From positions 1 through 48,710 of the forward strand of contig NZ_ATDL01000008.1 of assembly GCF_000416985.1 (NCBI RefSeq): 48,710 nucleotides of DNA, in the 5' to 3' direction. Source of the stretch: Sphingobacterium paucimobilis HER1398. Lineage in GTDB: Bacteria > Bacteroidota > Bacteroidia > Sphingobacteriales > Sphingobacteriaceae. Below the pieces are notes generated by a model. The model was not told where the DNA came from, did not search any database, and saw only the letters and a list, made by a program, of their open reading frames with translations. Of the stretch, positions 9,268 to 17,483 are shown one piece after another; within the stretch, counting starts at the first letter, position 1; the number at the start of each line of letters is the position of its first letter. The position numbers were made by a program, and so were the translations under genes.

Positions 9268-9287
9268 AATCACTAAATTTAATGATT
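9268..9287. promoter_or_regulatory. 20-bp near-palindrome upstream of the sprE-like promoter
   Basis: AATCA and TGATT flank TAAATTTA with one mismatched base on each side. It lies between the ispF stop and the putative sprE promoter, in the place expected for an activator or repressor site. Its role is an inference from position and symmetry. Confidence 0.35.
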
Positions 9288-9324
9288 GCTAAGGTTTCTA
9301 GAATATTTAAGTCGTTAAACGGCG

Positions 9325-9804
9325 CTACACCTTCTGTATCAGACATACGGCATAGGCTACTACCCCCTCCTGCCTACCGATGAATCCCATAGTCTCGTTT
9401 GTCGTCGCTTTTATAGAGATATCATCGACTTCTAGGCCAGCCGCTTCCGCAATTTTTTCTTTCATAGCTGAGATATAAGGCTTGATTTTCGGAGCTTCCA
9501 GACACAACATAGCATCAATATTGCCCAAAGACCATCCTTTTTCTTTAACCAGACGGACACATTCTTCAAGCAGGACCAAACTGCTTATGCCTCTCCACCG
9601 CTCTTCGGTATTTGGAAAATGATAGCCGATATCTTCCAAGTTTGCAGCCCCCAAAATGGCATCACAAATAGCGTGAACCAACACGTCTGCATCCGAGTGA
9701 CCAAACGCTCCTGCATGATGATCCAATAGCACACCACCTATAATAAATGGATGTCCCTCTTTTATCTGATGAACATCGAATCCAAATCCTACTTTAATCT
9801 TCAT
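9325..9804 (-). CDS. ispF: 2-C-methyl-D-erythritol 2,4-cyclodiphosphate synthase
   Basis: IspF closes CDP-ME 2-phosphate into MEcPP with release of CMP, in the MEP route to isoprenoids. The 159 residues match the family length. Metal ligands are visible as Asp10 and His12 in FDVHQ and His44 in HSDADVLVHA. The C-terminal signature ATTNETMGFIGRQEGVVAYA is intact. It acts in the cytosol as a homotrimer. It is co-directional with the sprE-like gene but 150 bases away with a separate candidate promoter, so an operon is uncertain. No other MEP gene is in the window. Confidence 0.97.
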   Translation of the reverse strand: MKIKVGFGFDVHQIKEGHPFIIGGVLLDHHAGAFGHSDADVLVHAICDAILGAANLEDIGYHFPNTEERWRGISSLVLLEECVRLVKEKGWSLGNIDAMLCLEAPKIKPYISAMKEKIAEAAGLEVDDISIKATTNETMGFIGRQEGVVAYAVCLIQKV

Positions 9805-10170
9805 AAAACTATATTCTATTGATGGGTGTATCGCTTTTTTGTTTTTGCCCCGGCAAGACCAAATCTAAGCGTACTCTTTCGCCCATTATCCCTTAAAAAA
9901 GCCTAAATTACTACATATTTCGGAGAAAGCCCAATATAACAATACCTGTGAAAAATTAAGGTTTAATAGAATTACTACTTTTAAAGCGGTTATCTGAATT
10001 ATCGCAAGTTTTTTATACATTAATGCTTACCATATCTCTTAAATTATTTATATTTTTGGGAGTTAATTAAATGGACAATTGATTATTCATCGGAAACATC
10101 CTTAGGCTGTACAAACGTAGGTTATAGACTGGGTATTCCGTACGACAATTGAAAGTCAAATTATATAGAT
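9805..10170. other. Gene-free region between ispF and gldJ
   Basis: About 366 bases between divergent genes, AT-rich, with no open frame or RNA that I recognise. It must hold promoters for both directions; the only box I can point to is at 10051-10058. Confidence 0.6.
10051..10058 (+). promoter_or_regulatory. Putative -7 box for gldJ
   Basis: TATTTTTG matches TAnnTTTG, but no TTTG lies 19-20 bases upstream. It would leave a leader of about 105 bases before gldJ. Confidence 0.3.
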
Positions 10171-11676
10171 ATGAACTATTTGAGATTTGTCATTACATCT
10201 ACTGCATTAGTTGTCGCTTCTTCGCTGTTGATGACCTCTTGTAAAAGCAAAAGCCGACGTGGCGATGTATCCGCTAAGACGGGAGTGCGATACAATGACC
10301 CTTATAATGGTGGTCTTCAAATCAACCGCAAAATTAAAGAGAGTCCTGGCCCTGGTCTCATCGGAATCGAAGGCGGGACTTTCGTAATGGGAGGAAGCTT
10401 GAATGAAGACCTGGCATTCTCGCACGACAACCTGAGAAGACGAGTTACCGTTGCTTCCTTCTACATTGACGAAACAGAAGTTTCCAATGCTGACTGGTTA
10501 GAGTATCTACATTGGATTGCACAAAACTATCCACAAGACGGAAAGCTTTACTACGATGCTTTACCCGACTCTTTAGTATGGCGCAATCCATTATCCTATA
10601 ACGAGCCTTATGTAAACTTTTACCTGCGCCACCCTTCCTTCCAAGACTATCCCGTAGTGGGGGTTTCGTGGGAACAAGCAAATGCTTACTGTCAATGGCG
10701 TACAGACCGTGTCAATGAGCACATTCTACGCCAGCGCGGTATATTGATGGATTATAAGACTTTAAATGAACAACAACAACAAGCCGGTCAGGCCTTCAAT
10801 ACAGAAATCTACCTGAATGGCCAGATACAGGGAGAAGGAATCGATGGGAAGAACATGCCCAAAGACAATAAAATAGGTGCACAGAAGGACGCCAGACGTA
10901 CCGTACGAATGGAAGACGGTATATTGAAACAACCGTACAGACTTCCGACAGAGGCGGAGTGGGAGTATGCAGCACTGGGGTTAATTGGAAATACTTATGA
11001 CGGCAATATAGAGACCAGCAAAGCCTATCCATGGAATGGCTTGGGTGTTCGTGATGGCAGCCGCAAGAACCAAGGCAGAATGATGGCCAACTTCAAGATT
11101 ACTGGAGGTAATAATATGGGAGTAGCGGGTGACCTCAATGACGGTGGAGACATTACTGTACCGGTACGAAGCTACAAACCGAATGATTTTGGCTTATACA
11201 ATATGGCAGGTAATGTCAATGAATGGGTAAGCGATGTATATCGTCAGCTTTCTTTTGAAGATTTTGAAGACTTCAACCCTTTCCGTGGTCACATCTTTAT
11301 GGATAACCAATATGAAAATGCGGAAACACGAACGCTCGCCAAAGACAAATATGGCAGACCGATCAAAGTTCCAGCTAAAGCCCCTAGAAAACAAACCTGG
11401 GAAGAGCTTCAAGCAGCAAAAGCAGGCGACCCAAACAATACGACTTATGACTATGATGTCAGAGGCTTTAAAGACGAAGAGCAACAAGCTCTCTATGGAA
11501 AGACCACACTGGTTAACGATAAGTCACGTGTGTTCAAAGGTGGCTCCTGGAATGACAGAGCATACTGGCTAAATCCTGCCACTAGACGTTATATGCAGCA
11601 GAATGAATCCAACGCAATGACGGGATTCCGTTGCGCCATGACGATGGTCGGAAATGTTTTCGGACCGGGAAAATAA
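10171..11676 (+). CDS. gldJ: Gliding motility / T9SS lipoprotein GldJ
   Basis: A 501-residue lipoprotein with signal peptide and lipobox LLMTSC, followed by a formylglycine-generating-enzyme (SUMF1-like) fold. GldJ features include GPGLIGIEGGTFVMGG, SFYIDETEVSNADWLEYLHW, DSLVWRNPLSYNEP, YLRHPSFQDYPVVGVSWEQA and WRTDRVNE, with the C-terminal FKGGSWNDRAYWLNP and GFRCAMT. These fit GldJ better than its relative GldK. In Flavobacterium johnsoniae GldJ is required for gliding and for T9SS stability. No gldKLMN genes accompany it here. A strong terminator follows directly. Confidence 0.88.
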   Translation: MNYLRFVITSTALVVASSLLMTSCKSKSRRGDVSAKTGVRYNDPYNGGLQINRKIKESPGPGLIGIEGGTFVMGGSLNEDLAFSHDNLRRRVTVASFYIDETEVSNADWLEYLHWIAQNYPQDGKLYYDALPDSLVWRNPLSYNEPYVNFYLRHPSFQDYPVVGVSWEQANAYCQWRTDRVNEHILRQRGILMDYKTLNEQQQQAGQAFNTEIYLNGQIQGEGIDGKNMPKDNKIGAQKDARRTVRMEDGILKQPYRLPTEAEWEYAALGLIGNTYDGNIETSKAYPWNGLGVRDGSRKNQGRMMANFKITGGNNMGVAGDLNDGGDITVPVRSYKPNDFGLYNMAGNVNEWVSDVYRQLSFEDFEDFNPFRGHIFMDNQYENAETRTLAKDKYGRPIKVPAKAPRKQTWEELQAAKAGDPNNTTYDYDVRGFKDEEQQALYGKTTLVNDKSRVFKGGSWNDRAYWLNPATRRYMQQNESNAMTGFRCAMTMVGNVFGPGK

Positions 11677-11698
11677 CAAAACTTAATTCTACTAGTTC

Positions 11699-11738
11699 AA
11701 TAAGCCTCGAAGTAACCCTTCGAGGCTTATTGTTTTAT
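11699..11738 (+). terminator. Intrinsic terminator of gldJ
   Basis: A perfect 14-bp stem (AATAAGCCTCGAAG with CTTCGAGGCTTATT, loop TAACC), then TGTTTTATT. It begins about 20 bases after the stop codon. Confidence 0.85.
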
Positions 11739-11845
11739 TCCCATCATTACTCATCCCTAAATATCCATAAGCCCATATGCAACATCGCATATCGGCGGAA
11801 CCAATCTCATACCAGCTTATATATTTATATAGCAATAACCTATAG

Positions 11846-11892
11846 TTTACCTAGCCTTTACATAGCCTTACCCTAGCCATTAGCTAGGTAAA
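11846..11892. repeat. Inverted repeat enclosing 11-bp periodic TAGCC units
   Basis: TTTACCTAGC (11846-11855) and GCTAGGTAAA (11883-11892) are perfect inverted copies. TAGCC recurs at 11852, 11863 and 11874, an exact 11-bp step. The element sits in the roughly 250-bp gene-free stretch between the gldJ and pnp terminators, where I see nothing else. Its function is unknown. Confidence 0.6.
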
Positions 11893-11987
11893 GGCCAGTT
11901 AAATACCAGGTTACTACAGCCTTAATATTATAGTTGACACCTATGTATCTACAAGCTGTCCCATCACCTTAGCCAACAAAAAGCAAT

Positions 11988-12016
11988 AAAAAAGCCCAGC
12001 TATATGCTAGCTGGGC
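11988..12016 (-). terminator. Intrinsic terminator of pnp
   Basis: On the minus strand GCCCAGCTA/TAGCTGGGC, a perfect 9-bp stem with a 5-base loop, followed by six T. It lies 20 bases after the pnp stop. Confidence 0.88.
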
Positions 12017-12035
12017 TCTGTATTGGACAAGACAC

Positions 12036-14213
12036 TTAGGCTTTCGGAGTATCTCCTGTAGGCTTTTGTTCTTGTTTTGGCTTGTCTTCTCTCGGAGGAC
12101 GAGGCAGTAACACTTTACGTGAAAGTTTCATTTTACCTTGTTTGTCCACATCTAAAAGTTTTACGGTGACCATATCGCCTTCTTTAAGCACACCATCCAT
12201 GGTTTCTAAACGTGTCCAATCAATCTCAGAGATATGCAACAATCCATCTTTACCTGGCATAATTTCTACAAATGCACCAAAAGGCATGATAGATTTGACC
12301 TTACCTTCATAGATCTCACCAATCTCTGGCTTAGCGGCAATTGCTCTGATACGCGCAACAGCAGCATCGATTGATTCTTTATTATCAGCAAAGATCTGAA
12401 CTACCCCTTTGTTATCTACTTCTTCAATTGAAATGGTAGATCCAGTCTCTCTTTGCATTTCTTGGATAATTTTACCACCTGGTCCGATCACCGCTCCGAT
12501 AAATTCTTTATCAATAGTCAATGATATAATACGTGGCGCATGCGGTTTATAGTCTTCACGAGGTGCATCGATTGTTTTCTTCATCTCACCTAAGATGTGA
12601 AGACGCGCTTCTTTTGCTTGATCTAAGGCCTGAGTCAAGACTTCCCATTTCAGCCCGTTGATTTTTAAATCCATCTGACAAGCAACGATACCTTTTTCAG
12701 TACCTGTTACTTTAAAGTCCATATCTCCTAAATGATCTTCATCACCTAAGATATCCGAAAGAATGGCATACTTACCTGATTTTTCGTCCGTGATCAATCC
12801 CATAGCGATTCCTGAAACAGGGGCTTTTAATTTAACCCCAGCATCTAATAATGCTAATGTTCCGGCACATACTGTAGCCATTGACGAAGAACCATTTGAT
12901 TCTAGGATATCAGAAACAACGCGAATAGTATATGGGTTTTCCGAATCAGCCGGCAAAACCTGCTTCAATGAACGCATCGCTAAGTTACCGTGACCGATCT
13001 CACGACGTCCTGCACCTCTATTTGGTCTTACTTCTCCTGTTGAAAATCCAGGGAAATTATAGTGCAAAATAAATTTATTGTATCCGTTGATAAAAGCACC
13101 ATCGATCATCTGCTCATCGTCTTTAGCTCCTAAAGTAACCGATGTCAATGCTTGTGTCTCTCCACGAGTAAATACAGCTGAACCGTGCGCTGCAGGCAAG
13201 TAATCCACTTCAGACCAGATCGGACGTACAGTACGTACATCACGACCGTCCAAACGAATTCCTTCATCCAACACTAAATTACGAACCGCATCATACTGTA
13301 CGTCGTGATAGTATTTTTTCATTAAAAAGGTTGTCTCTTCATCAAGATCTTCACCTAATGTTTCAAAAAACTCTTCACCAATAATTGCGAACTTTTCAGA
13401 ACGTTCATGTTTTGTAGAACCCGATTTTGCTACTTCGTACACCTTATCATATGTTGCTGCAAAAATTGCTGCACGCAATTCCGGATTAGAAGGTTCGTGG
13501 TTGAATTCACGTTTTACAGTAGACCCGACCAAATTAGCTAACTCTAACTGAGCGGCTACCTGTTTTTTGATTGCCTCGTGTGCAAAAGCGATAGCTTCCA
13601 CCATCTCTGCTTCCGAAATCTCACTCGCTTCACCTTCCACCATACCGATGTCCTGTGCAGAACCAGCTACGATAAATTCTAATGTAGCTTTTTCCAATTC
13701 TGAAAGACGCGGGTTGATAACTAGCTGTCCATCAATCTTAGCTACACGAACTTCCGAAATCGGGCCATTAAAGGGAATATCAGAAACTGCAATTGCAGCT
13801 GATGCTGCCAATCCTGCTAATGCATCTGGCATAATATCTTTATCTGCAGAAATCAGTGAAATCATCACTTGGGTATCTGCGTGATATGTTTCTGGAAACA
13901 ATGGACGTAAAGCTCTGTCTACTAAACGAGAGATTAAGACTTCGTAATCTGACAATCTCGCTTCACGACGCAAGAAACCACCTGGAATACGACCAGTAGC
14001 GGCATATTTCTCTTGGTAATCTACAGATAAAGGCAAAAAGTCGACTCCTGCTTTAGCTTCTCTGTTGGAAACAACAGTGGCCAACAACATGGTATCACCT
14101 TGCTTTAAAACAATAGAACCGTCAGCTTGCTTTGCTAACTTTCCTGTAGACAACTCGATTGGAGGTAGGCCACCGCCCATCTCAATCGTTACTTTCTTTT
14201 CATTATAACTCAT
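12036..14213 (-). CDS. pnp: Polyribonucleotide nucleotidyltransferase (PNPase)
   Basis: PNPase degrades RNA 3' to 5' by phosphorolysis and can add tails, usually with the RNA degradosome. The 725 residues contain two RNase PH domains (the first with [20 protein letters not shown], the second with [20 protein letters not shown]), a KH domain with the loop IGPGGK, and an S1 domain ([15 protein letters not shown]). The tail is short and rich in Lys, Pro and Gln. Length and domain order are standard. It follows rpsO as in many bacteria, but a terminator and a separate promoter lie between them, so it can be expressed on its own. Confidence 0.98.
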   Translation of the reverse strand: MSYNEKKVTIEMGGGLPPIELSTGKLAKQADGSIVLKQGDTMLLATVVSNREAKAGVDFLPLSVDYQEKYAATGRIPGGFLRREARLSDYEVLISRLVDRALRPLFPETYHADTQVMISLISADKDIMPDALAGLAASAAIAVSDIPFNGPISEVRVAKIDGQLVINPRLSELEKATLEFIVAGSAQDIGMVEGEASEISEAEMVEAIAFAHEAIKKQVAAQLELANLVGSTVKREFNHEPSNPELRAAIFAATYDKVYEVAKSGSTKHERSEKFAIIGEEFFETLGEDLDEETTFLMKKYYHDVQYDAVRNLVLDEGIRLDGRDVRTVRPIWSEVDYLPAAHGSAVFTRGETQALTSVTLGAKDDEQMIDGAFINGYNKFILHYNFPGFSTGEVRPNRGAGRREIGHGNLAMRSLKQVLPADSENPYTIRVVSDILESNGSSSMATVCAGTLALLDAGVKLKAPVSGIAMGLITDEKSGKYAILSDILGDEDHLGDMDFKVTGTEKGIVACQMDLKINGLKWEVLTQALDQAKEARLHILGEMKKTIDAPREDYKPHAPRIISLTIDKEFIGAVIGPGGKIIQEMQRETGSTISIEEVDNKGVVQIFADNKESIDAAVARIRAIAAKPEIGEIYEGKVKSIMPFGAFVEIMPGKDGLLHISEIDWTRLETMDGVLKEGDMVTVKLLDVDKQGKMKLSRKVLLPRPPREDKPKQEQKPTGDTPKA

Positions 14214-14288
14214 TTTGTTTTCTTTATCGGTGCATTTTCCTCTTTATTAATATGATGCACCTTGTTTTTTGACCTTTAAAAATCACCA

Positions 14289-14296
14289 CAAAGGTA
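14289..14296 (-). promoter_or_regulatory. Putative -7 box for pnp
   Basis: On the minus strand TACCTTTG, a perfect TAnnTTTG, about 75 bases before the pnp start. The -33 element is weak (TTGG at a 21-base spacing). The identical box precedes rpsO and maeB. Confidence 0.45.
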
Positions 14297-14360
14297 AATA
14301 AAATTTAGAGTAATAATCCAACCAAACAAAAACTTTCACAGCTGATAATGAAGCGAAAAC

Positions 14361-14388
14361 AAAAAAGCCACCCCTAGTAAGGAGTGGC
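14361..14388 (-). terminator. Intrinsic terminator of rpsO
   Basis: On the minus strand GCCACTCC/GGGGTGGC with one mismatch and a 6-base loop, followed by six T. A second hairpin (TAAGCTT/AAGCTTA, 14392-14414) overlaps the rpsO stop codon. Confidence 0.75.
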
Positions 14389-14412
14389 TCTTAAGCTTTT
14401 CACTGTATAAGC

Positions 14413-14691
14413 TTACTTGATAATATCACGTAAACCTAGACCTTTAATGATCGCACGGTAACGGTTGATATCTTTTTTGTACAAATAAGCTAATAAAGCA
14501 CGACGCTTACCTACTAACATTTGCAGGGAACGCTGTGTGTTAAAATCTTTTCTGTTTTTTTTCAAGTGCTCCGTTAAGTGAGCAATTCTCTTTGTGAATA
14601 AAGCTATTTGTCCTTCTGCAGAACCTGTGTTTGCTGCTGCTCCAGCAAATTCTGCGAAGATACCAGCTTTGTACTCTTTACTTAAATACAT
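14413..14691 (-). CDS. rpsO: 30S ribosomal protein S15
   Basis: S15 binds 16S rRNA early in assembly of the small subunit platform and makes an intersubunit bridge. The 92-residue protein is a helical bundle with the family segments TGSAEGQIALFTKRI, LTEHLKKNRKDFNTQRSLQ and RRALLAYLYKKDINRYRAII. It is a few residues longer than the 89 of E. coli. A perfect promoter box lies about 45 bases upstream, fitting a highly expressed gene, and a terminator follows at once. Confidence 0.98.
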   Translation of the reverse strand: MYLSKEYKAGIFAEFAGAAANTGSAEGQIALFTKRIAHLTEHLKKNRKDFNTQRSLQMLVGKRRALLAYLYKKDINRYRAIIKGLGLRDIIK

Positions 14692-14735
14692 CTCTTGAAT
14701 AATATTAAAGCGTTATAAAATTTATTAATTGCCTG

Positions 14736-14743
14736 CAAAGGTA
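14736..14743 (-). promoter_or_regulatory. Putative -7 box for rpsO
   Basis: On the minus strand TACCTTTG, a perfect TAnnTTTG, placing the transcript start near 14730 with a leader of about 40 bases. No TTTG is seen at the -33 distance. Confidence 0.45.
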
Positions 14744-14754
14744 AAAATTAAAAA

Positions 14755-15966
14755 CTAAACTTTCACATATATTTTTTTCTGATCAAGCCAATAGCAAATC
14801 ATCCACATAATCACTAAAAAACAAAGCGAGTAGACAAATGATCCCAATTCGGTAGGTCCTGGAATCTGCGCACATACATTTTTATAGAACCATGCAAAAG
14901 GTGTTGTGAACAAGGCTTCGCCATTCTGCCCCACCCCATTCGGAATACGGATCAAAGCTGTTGCTTTAGGCAGCAGACCACTCAATACGAAAATAAACAA
15001 CGGATTCTTTCCAAAAACATCAAAGAACTGAGTAAACTTATTCTTTACTCCCTGCACTTCGATATACCAGATCATCCCCCCAATAGTCATGATACCTAAA
15101 CCTGTTGTATATAATACGTAGGAGCTACTCCATATCTTCTTGTTGATAGGGAAGCCCAATGACCATGTCCATCCTAAGACAACCAAAATAAAACCTGTTA
15201 CAAACAGTCCTGAAAGCAACTTAAAATGAGGTTCCTTACTTTGCGGAACCTTGGTCCAGAGCCAATCGACCTGTCCTTGATTCTTGATAAACGTACCTGC
15301 CAGATAACCAAAGACCACCTGTACAATAACAGGTATGGTACTCAATAACCCTTCCGGGTCAAATGGCACGCCTTCGCCTTTATACATATGTGCCACGCCT
15401 AGGATCTGTTTATCATATACTGTACCAAACCATCCTTCTAAGGAATAAGGATCGCCTGTACCTAAAAAAGCACAAAGCCCCCAGTAGCCCAGCAAAATAA
15501 AAGCACTGATATAAATCAATGTGCGCGGCTTGAAATAATACGCCAACACCGAAGCGAAGAAGTAGGCCACAGCGATACGCTGCAATACACCAAATATACG
15601 GACGCCCTTATTGGGGTCAACACTACTCACCCACTCCCTAAACTGCAGCCCTGCATCTCCCCACTGCACAAAAGGAAACCAATTCAGCCCCAATCCGATC
15701 AAAAAAATCAAGATCGTGCGCTTGATCACCTTCTTCCAGAACACAGCGCTTCCCGCATCCTGCATTCGCGGAATAACAAATGACATCGCATTACCAACCG
15801 CAAATAGAAAAAATGGGAATACCAAATCCGTCGGGGTACACCCGTGCCATGGCGCATGCTTAAGTGGTGCAAACATGGAGGACCATGTCCCCGGGTTATT
15901 TACCATGATCATCAGTGCTACCGTAGCTCCTCTGAACACATCTAAAGAATAATATCGTTGCTTCAT
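14755..15966 (-). CDS. NagX/HGSNAT-like membrane acetyltransferase
   Basis: A 403-residue inner-membrane protein of the DUF5009 / heparan-alpha-glucosaminide N-acetyltransferase group. The opening YYSLDVFRGATVALMIMVNN and the segment WHGCTPTDLVFPFFLFAVGN are family signatures, followed by about ten hydrophobic membrane segments. The human relative acetylates terminal glucosamine across the lysosomal membrane; bacterial members (NagX) are linked to GlcNAc use, but their reaction is less clear. I take the ATG at 15966 (MKQRYYSLD); ATGs further upstream would add a Cys-rich tail not typical of the family. It is divergent from the ROK-susCD-fucosidase operon, which supports a role in amino-sugar use. 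Confidence 0.85.
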   Translation of the reverse strand: MKQRYYSLDVFRGATVALMIMVNNPGTWSSMFAPLKHAPWHGCTPTDLVFPFFLFAVGNAMSFVIPRMQDAGSAVFWKKVIKRTILIFLIGLGLNWFPFVQWGDAGLQFREWVSSVDPNKGVRIFGVLQRIAVAYFFASVLAYYFKPRTLIYISAFILLGYWGLCAFLGTGDPYSLEGWFGTVYDKQILGVAHMYKGEGVPFDPEGLLSTIPVIVQVVFGYLAGTFIKNQGQVDWLWTKVPQSKEPHFKLLSGLFVTGFILVVLGWTWSLGFPINKKIWSSSYVLYTTGLGIMTIGGMIWYIEVQGVKNKFTQFFDVFGKNPLFIFVLSGLLPKATALIRIPNGVGQNGEALFTTPFAWFYKNVCAQIPGPTELGSFVYSLCFLVIMWMICYWLDQKKIYVKV

Positions 15967-16178
15967 AATTATAGCGTACTGCACGAAGTTACTATTTTTC
16001 ATCACAAATCCGCAAAAACAGACACACAAGTCTGCTCTTCTGTTTCACTTCCCAAGAACACATTTTTGTTACAAACACAAAAATAAGCTCCTTCTAAAAT
16101 AAAACATTTAAAAAATCTTACGTCTAATTTCAAAGCTATTTCCACTCAGTAGAACAAAATCCACATCAACAACCAGAA

Positions 16179-16201
16179 ACTTATTAAAATAATTAAAAAG
16201 T
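16179..16201. promoter_or_regulatory. Second operator-like palindrome upstream of the ROK gene
   Basis: Arms ACTTaTTAA and TTAAaAAGT (8 of 9 positions symmetric) around AATAA. It shares the 11-mer TTAAAATAATT with the main palindrome, 27 bp downstream. Probably an auxiliary site for the same regulator. Confidence 0.4.
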
Positions 16202-16203
16202 GT

Positions 16204-16235
16204 TTTGATGTTAAAATAATTTTAACATATCTTTA
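16204..16235 (+). promoter_or_regulatory. ROK operon promoter with embedded 21-bp palindromic operator
   Basis: TTTG (16204-16207), a 20-base spacer and TATCTTTA (16228-16235) form a near-consensus Bacteroidota promoter. The spacer is filled by a perfect palindrome at 16208-16228 with arms ATGTTAAAAT and ATTTTAACAT around a single A. A repressor on this site would cover both promoter elements. AT-rich dyads are typical targets of ROK repressors such as NagC and Mlc. The leader to the TTG start would be about 40 bases. Confidence 0.65.
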
Positions 16236-16281
16236 TCAATAGATTAAATCCAGTTATTTACATTGAAAAAGCTTTTATAAA

Positions 16282-17472
16282 TTGAAAACGCTCAATCAGG
16301 CAATATTAACCGCTTTGTATTATCAAACTCCTCAATCTATTGCCGAGTTGAGCCATGCTATCGGAAAAAGTGTTCCTAACATTACCCGAAGCGTACAGGA
16401 GCTTCTCGAGGATGATTTGATCAATTCGGAAGGATTTGCACCATCGACGGGAGGCCGTAGAGCAATACATTATTCCTTAAACATAAAGGCTCTTCCTACG
16501 ATCTTAGCTATTGCTATCGACCAGTACAACACTCGTATATCGTTAATGGATCTTTCCAATCAAATGATTAAAGAACTCAAGCAAGAGCCCATTAACCTGC
16601 ACGATAGCGAAGATGCTTTAGAAAGGATTCTCACATCAGTTGATTCTTTTCTAGGAGATCAAAACAAGAAAAACATTTTAGCAGTAGGCATCAGCATGCC
16701 TGGTTTTGTGGATTCGGAGAAAGGTATCAACTCCTCCTACTCCGCTACAGACCCGCTATACAATATCAAAATTGCTATTGAGGCGCATATACAGATCCCC
16801 ACTTATATAGAAAATGATTCGACGGCGATTGCTATTGCTGAACACCAATTCGGAAAAGCAAAAAAATGCAACAATGCCCTCGTCATAAATCTAAATTGGG
16901 GCGTTGGTTTGGGTATGATATTAGAAGGGAAACTATTTAAAGGACACAGCGGATACGCCGGGGAATTTAGTCATATCCCCTTGTCCAGTCAGAACAAATT
17001 ATGTTCATGTGGCAAACGGGGCTGTCTTGAAGTAGAAGCTTCGCTCCTTGCTGCCTTGGGATATGCCAAAGAACAAATTGAAAATGGACAAATTTCTCAG
17101 CTCACGGCAAACTATGGCCAGGAAGGAAGACTCAGCATAGATCAACTGATAAGTGCCGCACTAAATGGCGATCAGGTAGCTATTGAGTCCTTTGCCAAAA
17201 TCGGCTATATGCTCGGAAAAGGCATCGCTACATTAATCCATATCATTAATCCAGAAAAAGTGATTATCAGTGGAAAAGGATCTGAAATTGGACAGATATT
17301 ACTGCCACAAATACAGGCCTCTATGCTCGAATTCAGCATACAGCGCTTATCCAAAGACACGAATATAGAAATATCGACCCTACACAATGCACAAATAATA
17401 GGAACCGCTTCTATAGCTGTATCCTCCTCCAATTGGAAAGTACTACACAAAAAACAAACAGAAACGAACTAA
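16282..17472 (+). CDS. ROK-family transcriptional repressor
   Basis: A 396-residue ROK (repressor, ORF, kinase) protein. Residues about 1-65 are a winged helix-turn-helix (SIAELSHAIGKSVPNITRSVQELLEDDLI). The rest is the sugar-kinase-like fold with YIENDSTAIAIAE, the glycine-rich GVGLGMIL, and the zinc motif CSCGKRGCLE. The ATP-binding DxGGT motif of true kinases is replaced (AIDQYNTRIS), so it is probably a sugar-sensing regulator without kinase activity. The start is TTG: no ATG or GTG lies between it and an in-frame stop 16 bases upstream. It is the first gene of an operon with susC 11 bases downstream, and likely represses itself through the palindrome ahead of it. Confidence 0.9.
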   Translation: MKTLNQAILTALYYQTPQSIAELSHAIGKSVPNITRSVQELLEDDLINSEGFAPSTGGRRAIHYSLNIKALPTILAIAIDQYNTRISLMDLSNQMIKELKQEPINLHDSEDALERILTSVDSFLGDQNKKNILAVGISMPGFVDSEKGINSSYSATDPLYNIKIAIEAHIQIPTYIENDSTAIAIAEHQFGKAKKCNNALVINLNWGVGLGMILEGKLFKGHSGYAGEFSHIPLSSQNKLCSCGKRGCLEVEASLLAALGYAKEQIENGQISQLTANYGQEGRLSIDQLISAALNGDQVAIESFAKIGYMLGKGIATLIHIINPEKVIISGKGSEIGQILLPQIQASMLEFSIQRLSKDTNIEISTLHNAQIIGTASIAVSSSNWKVLHKKQTETN

Positions 17473-17483
17473 AACTAAATTTT

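Larger units (their letters stand above)
15967..16281. other. Divergent regulatory region between nagX-like and ROK genes
   Basis: About 315 AT-rich bases with no gene. The right part holds two operator-like palindromes and the ROK promoter. On the left, CAAAAATA at 16078-16085 (TATTTTTG on the minus strand) is a possible -7 box for the nagX-like gene, with no clear -33 partner. Confidence 0.55.

Noticed and set aside
10171..11676. Sulfatase-modifying enzyme (formylglycine-generating) function
   Set aside because: The fold is shared, but the lipoprotein signal and GldJ-specific segments point to the structural gliding/T9SS lipoprotein, and no sulfatase is nearby.
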